Positions 15,895 through 22,985 of a DNA stretch of 23,565 nucleotides are shown piece after piece. The notes below the pieces were generated by a model, which worked only from the letters and a program-made list of their open reading frames with translations, searched no databases and was not told the origin of the DNA. A program made the position numbers and the translations under genes. The stretch is from Firmicutes bacterium CAG:95 (GTDB taxonomy: Bacteria; Bacillota; Clostridia; Lachnospirales; Lachnospiraceae): contig FR902932.1 in NCBI GenBank assembly GCA_000438155.1, positions 31,135 to 54,699 of the forward strand, written 5' to 3'. Numbering within the stretch: position 1 is the stretch's first letter; each line of letters begins with the position of its first letter.

Positions 15895-15930
15895 CATTGC
15901 AAAGCATATATTTCAACAATCCAATCTAAG

Positions 15931-16006
15931 TCATCGGTATCTTATGCCGATGAAATTCTGGGATTTTATAAATATAAGCAATAAGACAAAATGGTTTAAC
16001 ATTTTG
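15931..16006 (+). other. Two hairpins in the leader of the Rpn-type gene
   Basis: TCATCGGTAT (15931) pairs with ATGCCGATGA (15944-15953) over a CTT loop, and CAAAATG (15987) pairs with CATTTTG (16000-16006). No T-run follows either, so they look like leader structures rather than terminators. Confidence 0.45.
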
Positions 16007-16032
16007 GAAGTTGTTTTATATTTATTCTGATT

Positions 16033-16824
16033 ATGAATGAAGTAAACTTGTATGAACATCAGTCTACTTACAATCTGAATATGCCCTTACGGGATTTATT
16101 TTATGTGGCAGAACTGCTGCAAGTTTATGTGAAAGATCAATCGTTGTATAGTTCCAAATTAATTAAGTTACCAACGCCACATTTTGTGGTATTCTATAAT
16201 GGAATAGAGGATAAGCCAGAGAAAAGAATTCTCAGATTGTCGGAGGCATTTGAAGTACCAACGGATGATCCGGAATTGGAATTAAAGGTAACGATACTGA
16301 ACATTAATCCTAAGATGAACGAAGAATTGAAGGAAAAATGTCCAGTATTAAAGCAATATACCCAGTATGTAGAGCAGGTCCGATATAATAGTGCAGGTAT
16401 GCCATTGGAACAGGCCGTGGAAACGGCAATCGAATACTGTATCCGGCATGATATATTGAAGGATTTTTTGTTAAAGCAAAGAGCAGAGGTAGTCAAGATG
16501 AGTATTTTTGAATATGACGAGGAACGTGAAATTGAGCTGATCCGAAGGGATGAACGTGAAATTGGAGAGCAGATCGGAAAAGCGATTGGACAAAAGATTG
16601 GGGAAGAAATTGGGGCAAAGAAAGAACGCCAAAAAGCAGAGCAGGAATTGAAGAGGGTGAGGGAAAATCTTGATAAAAGTCAGGAGAATGCCATCCAATC
16701 AATGATTTCTCTTTGCCAGAGATTGGGAGGAACCAAAGAACAGGCAATAGAAGAACTACAGGAAAACTATGGACTGACCAAAGAACAGGCAAAAGAGAAG
16801 ATAAAGACTTATTGGAAGGAATAA
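16033..16824 (+). pseudogene. Rpn-family PD-(D/E)XK nuclease, N-terminally truncated
   Basis: 263 residues of the Rpn recombination-promoting nuclease/putative transposase group. LYEHQST.N.NMPLRDLF and LPTPHFVVFYNG are hallmark blocks; E8-x-Q10 is the second half of the nuclease site. The N-terminal segment of relatives (roughly the first 50-80 residues, with the catalytic Asp) is absent: the frame has a stop at 15997 and nothing resembling it occurs upstream. No ribosome site precedes the ATG at 16033. The tail has an IG-repeat helix (EIGEQIGKAIGQKIG) and a KEQAIEELQENYGLTKEQA end. It is probably nuclease-dead; E. coli rpn genes are known to make short internal products that inhibit the full nuclease, so the fragment could still act. 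Confidence 0.65.
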
Positions 16825-16930
16825 GTAAACTCACATACTATGTTAGAGCCCACTTGAAATGTGTCATTTATGAAAAAGCGAGTCGTTATCTGACCGTTCC
16901 GCCGGAATGTCTTTCTTATAATGGAAAAGA

Positions 16931-17098
16931 TCAATACAACAGTCCTGCGACAAGAGCAGCACCGACAACCCAGATCAGGGAAAGGATGATACGATTCCTT
17001 CATACCAGTTCATTACCAGAAGGAACAGGAGTGCATGTAAATAAGTATTTGTAGGTACCTCCGTTGTTTTGCAAGTTAGTTTGCACTAATCTTGACAT
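16931..17098 (-). pseudogene. Small single-helix membrane-protein ORF interrupted by TGA
   Basis: From an ATG at 17098 the minus strand reads MSRLVQTNLQNNGGTYKYLF, continues through CTPVPSGNELV, meets TGA (17000-17002), and continues in the same frame as RNRIILSLIWVVGAALVAGLLY before a TGA at 16931-16933. The second half is a textbook transmembrane helix with basic residues in front. No ribosome site is visible. It may be a decayed small membrane protein, or chance. Apart from this, 16825-17155 holds only a small hairpin at 17072-17094. Confidence 0.3.
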
Positions 17099-17155
17099 GG
17101 TACGGAAAAAAGTTCAAGTGTCTTATTGAGAAAATTGTGCTATACTGGAACTACT

Positions 17156-17485
17156 ATGGAAAAGAGAATCAAAGCATACCTTTTATTAACTGAAGAATGG
17201 CTGCAGGGAAAAGATAAGTTAAGTGAGCAGGAGAGGGAAAAATTCCGGCAGGAATATCTCGTGCATCTTTCCTTTTATCAGCATGAACGACTGGTGCATC
17301 TTCTGGTAACCATTTTGTTTGCGATCCTCACCTTTTTGTCGATTGGAATTGCAATTGTGGGGGAATATCCTGCCATGTATCTGGTTACGGCAGCACTGTT
17401 TGGTCTGCTGATTCCTTACATCCGGCATTATTATTTCCTGGAAAATTCCGTTCAGAAAATGTATGACCTGTATGAGAAACTATAA
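17156..17485 (+). CDS. Small two-helix membrane protein, function unknown
   Basis: 109 residues: a charged N-terminal half (WLQGKDKLSEQEREKFRQEYLVHL), two hydrophobic helices (about 48-66 and 72-90), and a short charged tail ending VQKMYDLYEKL. I do not recognise a family. The ATG at 17156 is preferred to the upstream TTG at 17126, which would lie before a TGC-TATACT extended -10 (17141-17146). If that -10 is used, the message would begin only a few bases before the ATG, and there is no ribosome site, so it may be close to leaderless. Confidence 0.6.
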   Translation: MEKRIKAYLLLTEEWLQGKDKLSEQEREKFRQEYLVHLSFYQHERLVHLLVTILFAILTFLSIGIAIVGEYPAMYLVTAALFGLLIPYIRHYYFLENSVQKMYDLYEKL

Positions 17486-17558
17486 CGATTCGGAGTCAGC
17501 ATTTATATGGCGAAGGTGGTTCTGGATCGTTACATTATTAGAAAACGGAGAAATATAA

Positions 17559-18002
17559 ATGAGAGAAATCAATGGGAAAACTTATATTGAAGAGGCACCG
17601 CATGATATGCAGGAGCTGCTGGAAATCATTGAAGTGCTGCGCAGTCCGGATGGATGTTCCTGGGATAGGGAACAGACGCATGAGTCTTTGAAGAAGTGTT
17701 TCATGGACGAAACGGAGGAAGTAATACAGGCGATTGATCATCAGGATGACGAGAATCTCTGTGAAGAACTGGGAGATGTTCTGCTACAGGTACTTTTGCA
17801 TGCAGAGATTGCCAAGGAGAGGGGAGCCTTTACTTTTGAGGATGTGGTACAGGGACTTTCTGAAAAGTTGATCCGTCGTCATCCACATGTATTCGGGAAT
17901 GTGAAACGTCCGGAGACGCCGGAGGAGAGTCTGGCACTCTGGAAGGAAGTCAAGAAGAAAGAAAAAGAAAAGAAGCAGCAGAAAATAGAAGCTGCCAGGT
18001 AA
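17559..18002 (+). CDS. mazG: MazG-family nucleoside triphosphate pyrophosphohydrolase
   Basis: All-alpha NTP-PPase of 147 residues, single-domain form (half the length of E. coli MazG). The N-terminal LRSPDGCSWDREQTHESL block and Mg-binding helices are intact: E51-TE-E54 (DETEEVIQAI) and E70-LG-D73 (CEELGDVLLQVLLHA), followed by RRHPHVFG. It removes abnormal or excess (d)NTPs by releasing pyrophosphate. GGAG stands 9 bases before the ATG. The HAD gene follows at 20 bp in the same direction, a housecleaning pair. The tail is a Lys/Glu-rich helix. Confidence 0.93.
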   Translation: MREINGKTYIEEAPHDMQELLEIIEVLRSPDGCSWDREQTHESLKKCFMDETEEVIQAIDHQDDENLCEELGDVLLQVLLHAEIAKERGAFTFEDVVQGLSEKLIRRHPHVFGNVKRPETPEESLALWKEVKKKEKEKKQQKIEAAR

Positions 18003-18021
18003 TGCGAGAGGTTTGAAGAAA

Positions 18022-18681
18022 ATGATTAAGAATATTGTGTTTGATATGGATGGCGTGCTCATCGATACTGAGGCGTTGTTTATGAGATGCTGGAAGAAGC
18101 TTGCAGAGAAGCTGGAGCTTCCCAATGTGGAAGAGGTTGCAAGGCAGTGTATCGGAATTACAGTGACGCAGACTGAGGCGCTGTTCCAGAAGGCTTATGG
18201 AAAGGAGCATCCCTGCGAGAGTTATGTGCAGGCGGCCAATGATATTTTTTATAAGTATGAGGCGGATCAGGGAATCCCGGAGAAGCCCGGTGTGCATGAG
18301 TTATTTGCTTATCTGAAAAAGGAGAATTACCGGATCGGACTTGCCTCTTCGACAAAAGAGGAAGCGGTACGCCGTCAGATGAAGACAGTTGGTATTCTGG
18401 ATGACTTTGATGCCATTGTCTGCGGAGATATGGTGACGAAAAGCAAACCGGATCCGGATATTTATCTGAAAGCCTGTGAGCTTTTAAAGGTGGATCCAAA
18501 GGAATGCTATGCCGTGGAAGATTCTTACAATGGAATCCGTTCTGCCCATGCGGCAGGAATGAAAGCGATTATGATTCCGGATCTGTTACAGCCAACCCCG
18601 GAAATTCTGGAATTGACGGAACAGAAGCTGGATTCTTTGCTTGCTCTGAAGGATTTTCTGGAAAGTCAGAAAGAAAAATAA
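18022..18681 (+). CDS. HAD-superfamily phosphatase/phosphoglucomutase-like (subfamily IA)
   Basis: 219 residues with all four HAD motifs: I, D8-M-D10-GVLIDTE; II, Ser in LASST; III, Lys in KSKPDPDIY; IV, EDSYNG. The alpha-helical cap between motifs I and II is of the beta-phosphoglucomutase/YcjU class. It could be a sugar-phosphate mutase or a general phosphatase; the sequence does not decide. The ATG at 18022 has GAGAGG 10 bases upstream; the in-frame TTG at 18013 is too close to that site. Confidence 0.88.
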   Translation: MIKNIVFDMDGVLIDTEALFMRCWKKLAEKLELPNVEEVARQCIGITVTQTEALFQKAYGKEHPCESYVQAANDIFYKYEADQGIPEKPGVHELFAYLKKENYRIGLASSTKEEAVRRQMKTVGILDDFDAIVCGDMVTKSKPDPDIYLKACELLKVDPKECYAVEDSYNGIRSAHAAGMKAIMIPDLLQPTPEILELTEQKLDSLLALKDFLESQKEK

Positions 18682-18701
18682 GTGGATATCGTAAAGATGG
18701 T

Positions 18702-18730
18702 ATAGTTAAATGGTGAGCATAGTTAAATGG
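18702..18730 (+). repeat. 12-bp direct repeat upstream of tRNA-Gly
   Basis: ATAGTTAAATGG occurs at 18702-18713 and 18719-18730, 17 bp apart, just before the tRNA promoter. Confidence 0.6.
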
Positions 18731-18743
18731 ATCACGCCCACTG

Positions 18744-18772
18744 TTTACATTTGGGAAAAATCGTGGTATGAT
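18744..18772 (+). promoter_or_regulatory. tRNA-Gly promoter
   Basis: TTTACA (18744-18749), 17-bp spacer, TATGAT (18767-18772), ending 10 bases before the mature tRNA. Confidence 0.8.
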
Positions 18773-18782
18773 AAGCCATATT

Positions 18783-18853
18783 GCAGATGTAGTTCATCGG
18801 TAGAACATCAGCTTCCCAAGCTGAGGAGGCGGGTTCGATTCCCGTCATCTGCT
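18783..18853 (+). tRNA. tRNA-Gly (anticodon CCC)
   Basis: 71 nt fold into a full cloverleaf: acceptor GCAGATG/CATCTGC, D arm GTTC/GAAC, anticodon stem TCAGC/GCTGA with loop TTCCCAA (anticodon CCC, reading GGG), T arm GCGGG/CCCGT with TTCGATT loop, discriminator T. CCA is not encoded (CTT follows). Confidence 0.95.
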
Positions 18854-18867
18854 CTTCCTTTTTAGAT

Positions 18868-18904
18868 GCGGAAGCCTGTAAAATCAAGGCTTCCGCTATT
18901 TCTT
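18868..18904 (+). terminator. Terminator after tRNA-Gly
   Basis: GCGGAAGCC (18868-18876) pairs with GGCTTCCGC (18888-18896), followed by TATTTCTTT, 14 bases after the tRNA. Confidence 0.85.
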
Positions 18905-18968
18905 TATAATTGGGAAATGGGGTACACTTGCGTACACCCTTTCATTTAAATGCGGAGGAATAGAAGAA

Positions 18969-19094
18969 ATGAGACCACCTGAAATAGCAGATTCAACAGA
19001 AGCAGAAAGAAGAAAGTATATCAGCATATCTTATATAAATTTATTGCATAGAAATGAGACGAATGGTATTATTAATCGAGGGGATTTTTATTAA
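18969..19094 (+). CDS. Small ORF, 41 residues, function unknown
   Basis: ATG at 18969 with GGAGG about 12 bases upstream (GCGGAGGAATAGAAGAA before the start), reading MRPPEIADSTEAERRKYISI and ending NRGDFY. The opening resembles, from memory, the start of longer Lachnospiraceae hypothetical proteins (RPPE.AD.TE.ER), so it could be a 3'-truncated relative or a genuine small protein. It ends 22 bases before the secreted-protein gene and probably shares its transcript. GTACAC occurs twice, 10 bp apart, about 45 bases upstream. Confidence 0.5.
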   Translation: MRPPEIADSTEAERRKYISISYINLLHRNETNGIINRGDFY

Positions 19095-19116
19095 AATGTA
19101 AAAGGAGTGACAAACT

Positions 19117-20235
19117 ATGAAAAAGAAAATTTTAGCATTGGTTCTTGCACTTACCATGTGCTTTGGTACAACTATAACTGCAAATGCAGCGATGAACATC
19201 AGTAACGAAATGGGAGCTTTGAATACCCACAATATACTGGATAAAAACTCGTCCAAAATACCAAAAGGGACATTGCAGTATATGGCTTCAAAATTCAAGA
19301 TTGAGTATACGCAGGAGGATCTTAAGGCTTTAAAAAAGATCTTCGATGCAAATCTGTATGCGAAGGCTTACCCGGATGTCGCTGCGGCATATGGAAACGA
19401 CAGGGAAGCTCTTTGGAATCACTATGTTACCCATGGCATAAATGAAGGAAGAACCCAGATCAATTCTGGATTTAATGTGTTTGCCTATATCTCTGCCTAT
19501 CCGGATCTACGAAACGCATTTGGTGATGATCTGGTGGCATACTATGTTCATTATGCAAACAATGGTATCAATGAGAACAGGAAGCTTATAACGGTTGATG
19601 CTGCAACAAGGGCAGGCATCACTGTAACAGGTCTGCAGGGACAGGTGATTGCAAGACCTGCACCAATACAGGTTCCCGATCTTTCAGCCTATTCTGTTCC
19701 AGGTGGCGTTTTGGACACAGATCAGGTAAAAGAGACTCCAGAGGCTACTACGCAGCCGACAGAAACTCCAAAGCCGACAGAAGATCCATCCAGAAGTTGT
19801 GAGGTAGGTCATTATGTTTCTGTTGATGAGAGTTATCATAATGCGATTTGCAAAGACTGTGGTGGAGTTATTAATGCAGAGCCTCATCAGTACAAATATG
19901 AACCTGGTACCGGAGAAGCTGGAAAACCAATTCATAAGGGTAGATGCGCCACATGTCAAAATGAAATGGAAGAACCTTGTGTGTTTGATGAGGGTAGTAA
20001 TGAGTGTACGGTGTGCCACAATCCGCACACAGAGCATCAATGGAATTCAGATAATGGACATTGTAGGTTCTGTGGAGTAACCTGTAGGCATGAATGGGCA
20101 AATGGTAAATGTAAAGTTTGTGAAAAAACTTGTGATCATATATGGAACGGGGGCGTATGTACTATTTGTAGTCAGGTATGCGACCATGCAAATTCTCTCA
20201 TTGGAATTTGTCCAACATGTTCTTATAATGGTTGA
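19117..20235 (+). CDS. Secreted Cys-rich repeat protein with two YPDV-type repeats
   Basis: Exported protein of 372 residues. Signal peptide 1-24 (KKK, hydrophobic core, cleavage after TANA). Two copies of an about 37-residue repeat follow (76-112 and 119-155: F.A..Y..AYPD...A.G.D...L..HY...GI.E.R), seen in many clostridial surface proteins. A Pro/Thr linker (TEATTQPTETPKPTEDP type, about 205-225) leads to a Cys-rich region with seven CxxC pairs (245/248, 277/280, 297/300, 316/319, 332/335, 348/351, 365/368), the last ones in a C-x-H-x-W...G-x-C-x-x-C unit. It resembles zinc-ribbon repeats. AAAGGAG precedes the ATG. Its stop abuts that of the RluA gene. Likely cell-surface; activity unknown. 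Confidence 0.85.
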   Translation: MKKKILALVLALTMCFGTTITANAAMNISNEMGALNTHNILDKNSSKIPKGTLQYMASKFKIEYTQEDLKALKKIFDANLYAKAYPDVAAAYGNDREALWNHYVTHGINEGRTQINSGFNVFAYISAYPDLRNAFGDDLVAYYVHYANNGINENRKLITVDAATRAGITVTGLQGQVIARPAPIQVPDLSAYSVPGGVLDTDQVKETPEATTQPTETPKPTEDPSRSCEVGHYVSVDESYHNAICKDCGGVINAEPHQYKYEPGTGEAGKPIHKGRCATCQNEMEEPCVFDEGSNECTVCHNPHTEHQWNSDNGHCRFCGVTCRHEWANGKCKVCEKTCDHIWNGGVCTICSQVCDHANSLIGICPTCSYNG

Positions 20236-21159
20236 TCAAACAAAATAATTCTTCCATATGCCTTCCCCAGCCACTGCCTCCATATCCTCCGGCAGCGGAG
20301 CCATAAAATGCAGCTCTTCTCCGGTGATGGGATGACGGAAGGACAATTTCCAGGCATGGAGTGCCTGACGATTTATCAGTTCCATATCAGGATTATAAAG
20401 GTAATCTCCGATGAGGGGATAGCCCAGATATTTCATATGAATCCGTATTTGATGGGTGCGGCCGGTTTCCAGGATCAGGGAGACCAGGCTGTGCCCGTTC
20501 TTTTCATCCAGAACCCTGTAGTGGGTGATGGCATTTTCTCCCTTTTCAAAATCCACGCACCGCTCAATGATTGACCCCTCTTTTCGCGCAAGAGGTGCGG
20601 TAATGGTGCCTTCAGGCGGAGTGACAGAACCCTTTACGATGGCAAGATATTCCCTTGTGATGCCGGAAACAGTCTTGTTGGAAATCATTGTGGAGAGCAT
20701 TCCACCGCTTACGGAGTGCTTGGCAATGAGCGTAAGTCCGGAGGTATCACGGTCCAGACGATTGATGCAGCGGAAGACGAACGGGCAATTCTGCCTCTTA
20801 AAATAGCAGGCAAGTCCGTTAGCAAGGGAGTTGTAGTAATTGTTCATGGAAGGATGGATTGGCATTCCGGCAGGCTTATTAATCACCATTAGATCCTCAT
20901 CCTCATAAACAATATCCAAAGGCAGATCCACCGGAGGAATCTTTTCTGAGGAATGATCTTCCAGAATGTGAATCGTCAGTATCTCTCCCGGCTGCAGCAC
21001 ATGATTCATGAAACAGGGCATTCCGTCTGCCAATACGGCAGCAGGATCCTTTTTTAACTGCGTAAGGCTCTGCATGGAGAAGCCCTTCTGCCTCAAAAAC
21101 TGACTGACCGGCAGGGGCGGTATGGAATTGTCGATTTTGTAGGTAAGTGTCCGTTCCAT
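20236..21159 (-). CDS. RluA-family pseudouridine synthase
   Basis: RNA pseudouridine synthase of 307 residues. Short N-terminal S4-like part (PVSQFLRQKGFSMQSLTQLKKD), then IVYEDEDLMVINKPAGMPIHP, the catalytic block NRLDRDTSGLTLIAK with its Asp, YLAIVKG, and ETGRTHQIRIHMKYLGYPLIGD. This is the RluA/RluD branch; the exact rRNA or tRNA site cannot be told. Start ATG at 21159 has AGAAAGAGAG upstream; the open frame to 21228 lies in the leader. Convergent with the Cys-rich gene with no base between stops. Confidence 0.93.
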   Translation of the reverse strand: MERTLTYKIDNSIPPLPVSQFLRQKGFSMQSLTQLKKDPAAVLADGMPCFMNHVLQPGEILTIHILEDHSSEKIPPVDLPLDIVYEDEDLMVINKPAGMPIHPSMNNYYNSLANGLACYFKRQNCPFVFRCINRLDRDTSGLTLIAKHSVSGGMLSTMISNKTVSGITREYLAIVKGSVTPPEGTITAPLARKEGSIIERCVDFEKGENAITHYRVLDEKNGHSLVSLILETGRTHQIRIHMKYLGYPLIGDYLYNPDMELINRQALHAWKLSFRHPITGEELHFMAPLPEDMEAVAGEGIWKNYFV

Positions 21160-21223
21160 GAAGAACTCTCTTTCTAAGTATTCTATGTCCATATGGTCGT
21201 TTACCTGGCGCTCAGGCACTAAC

Positions 21224-21229
21224 ATCATA
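21224..21229 (-). promoter_or_regulatory. Possible extended -10 for the RluA-type gene
   Basis: Minus strand TGA-TATGAT about 65 bases before the ATG at 21159; no convincing -35. Confidence 0.4.
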
Positions 21230-21299
21230 TCACAATTCAGATGAAACCGTATATGCTCCGGAGCAAAATCGACGTAACAGGTTTTCGTCAGAGTAACGG

Positions 21300-21328
21300 T
21301 TGTACAAAGAAGCTACATGATTTATACT
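21300..21328 (+). promoter_or_regulatory. Promoter of the shikimate-kinase-like gene
   Basis: TTGTAC (21300-21305), 17-bp spacer, TATACT (21323-21328). It places the in-frame ATG at 21317 upstream of the transcript, supporting the TTG start at 21380. Confidence 0.65.
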
Positions 21329-21379
21329 GGGGGCATAGCGTTTAAAAGTGGAAATGCAAAGAGAAAGGACGGACATACA

Positions 21380-21874
21380 TTGAACAATCTTGTTTTGATC
21401 GGGATGCCCGGTGCGGGCAAAAGTACAGTAGGTGTTGTGATTGCCAAAAAGCTTGGCTATCACTTTATGGATAGTGACCTGGTGATTCAGGAAAGAACCG
21501 GGAAGATGCTTCACGAAATCATTGAGGAAAAGGGCACAGATGGATTCCTGCAGGTGGAAGGCGAGATCAATGCCTCCCTTTGCTGTGACAGGACCGTGAT
21601 TGCGACAGGGGGAAGCGTGGTCTATAGTGCGAAAGCAATGGAGCATCTTAAGGAGATCGGCAGCGTGGTTTATCTTCAGCTTTCCTATGAGGCGGTGGCA
21701 GAGCGTCTCGGCGATCTGCAGGAGCGCGGGGTGGCATTGAAAGAGGGACAGACGCTACGGGATCTTTATGAGGAACGTACACCATTGTATGAGAAATATG
21801 CTGATATTACCCTGAATTGTGAAGGAAAGATGATCCGGGAGGTCGTTGCCGAGCTGGCAGAAAAATTTGTCTGA
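21380..21874 (+). CDS. Shikimate-kinase-like P-loop kinase with altered substrate site
   Basis: 164 residues. Walker A GMPGAGKST (8-16), shikimate-type D31-S-D33, ATGGSVV (75-81), and LID region ending ERTPLYEKYAD (R133). Starts at TTG 21380 with AAAGGACGG upstream. In genuine shikimate kinases the FRxxE motif supplies an Arg that holds shikimate; here it reads F56-L57-Q-V-E60, and the GGG substrate loop is GGS. No other aro gene is nearby. It may phosphorylate something else, so I do not assign aroK. Confidence 0.78.
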   Translation: MNNLVLIGMPGAGKSTVGVVIAKKLGYHFMDSDLVIQERTGKMLHEIIEEKGTDGFLQVEGEINASLCCDRTVIATGGSVVYSAKAMEHLKEIGSVVYLQLSYEAVAERLGDLQERGVALKEGQTLRDLYEERTPLYEKYADITLNCEGKMIREVVAELAEKFV

Positions 21875-21909
21875 TTGGCTTTTTGATACATTTGCGCGTT
21901 TTTTAGCGG

Positions 21910-21938
21910 TTGCAATTCAGATGGTATTTTGTTATCAT
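21910..21938 (+). promoter_or_regulatory. Promoter of the metzincin gene
   Basis: TTGCAA (21910-21915), 17-bp spacer, TATCAT (21933-21938), about 80 bases before the start. Confidence 0.55.
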
Positions 21939-22020
21939 CGTATGGATATTGTTATCTTGAGGAGAGAGAATAGGTATAAAAGCCATATTCATATTATAAG
22001 AAAGAATTGTGAGGAAATCT

Positions 22021-22908
22021 ATGTCAGGAATCAGAATTGCTGCGTTGGGATTAGGCGCGGTTCTTATAGCAGAGGCGGTCTGCGGAATGCCGCTACAGGC
22101 AGCGGGAAAAGGAAGTGTGAAACAGACTCCGGTACCGACGGTAACAGTAAGTGAGGAGCCTTTGGCGACACCGGAGCCGGGAGAGCCTGGAAATCCGAGA
22201 AGCAGCTATAAGCTTGGAAGTGCAAGGAGCCTTGAGGGGAAGAATTTAATTTACAGTCTCTTTGTGGATACACCGGATGCAGAATGGACAGACTGGGATA
22301 AGAAGAAGGCATTAAAGAATCTTAAAATTGCAAAAGAATATATTGAAGCAGAAGCGAAGGGCTACCATAAGAAAGTCGATCTCGTGGTTGATTTTGAAGA
22401 AAACGAAGATCTGACAGGAAGTGCACGCATTCATTTTTCCCTGAAGGATGGGGAAGATTACGAAGAAGCACTGGATGAAGAAATTGCCGGATGGCTCGAA
22501 GATCAGATTGATTATGAGGCACTTACCAAAGAATATAAGGCAAAAGGAATTGCAACGATTGTTTTTGTCAATCATAAGGGAAGCACCTATGCAATCTGTT
22601 ATGATGGTGTGGATAATCCGCAGGAAAGCCTTGTGATGTTTGCAGGGGAAGTTCCGGCAGTTTATGCACATGAAATTCTGCATCTTTTCGGGTCACATGA
22701 CCTGTATGAGGATGCGGAGTATACCGAAGAGGTCTGTGAATACGTGAAAAAGGCCTATCCGGATGAGATTATGTACACGGTAAAGGATGAAAAGGGACGT
22801 CTGAACAACAGTGAGATTCAGAATGAGCTTTCACCGGTTACGGCATATCATCTGGGATGGATTAATTATATAGAAGAAATTGATGTATTCCCACAGTTAA
22901 AACGATAA
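22021..22908 (+). CDS. Secreted metzincin-type zinc metalloprotease (putative)
   Basis: 295 residues. N-terminal signal (1-28, ending PLQAA), then a Pro/Thr/Glu linker (about 35-60), then one domain. The zinc motif is H217-E-IL-H221-LF-G224-SH-D227, i.e. HExxHxxGxxD, the snapalysin-like form of the metzincin signature. A downstream DEI-M251-Y is a plausible Met-turn. No exporter or inhibitor gene is adjacent. Start ATG at 22021 has GTGAGG 6 bases upstream, preferred to the GTG at 22009, which is part of that site. Substrate unknown; surface or extracellular proteolysis is likely. Confidence 0.75.
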   Translation: MSGIRIAALGLGAVLIAEAVCGMPLQAAGKGSVKQTPVPTVTVSEEPLATPEPGEPGNPRSSYKLGSARSLEGKNLIYSLFVDTPDAEWTDWDKKKALKNLKIAKEYIEAEAKGYHKKVDLVVDFEENEDLTGSARIHFSLKDGEDYEEALDEEIAGWLEDQIDYEALTKEYKAKGIATIVFVNHKGSTYAICYDGVDNPQESLVMFAGEVPAVYAHEILHLFGSHDLYEDAEYTEEVCEYVKKAYPDEIMYTVKDEKGRLNNSEIQNELSPVTAYHLGWINYIEEIDVFPQLKR

Positions 22909-22985
22909 AGATAAGCCGGTTTTACGAAGGGGATTGTGAATAGCGGCAATATGCGGAAGTAAAAAGGCAGTCCCGGGAGGGAAGA

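Noticed and set aside
17000..17002. TGA read as selenocysteine in the small membrane-protein frame
   Set aside because: A short stem follows the TGA at once, but not at the distance or with the loop expected of a bacterial SECIS, and there is no redox motif. A nonsense mutation is simpler.
16713..17054. 113-residue plus-strand ORF overlapping the end of the Rpn-type gene
   Set aside because: It is out of frame with a recognisable protein, has a low-complexity composition and no family features.
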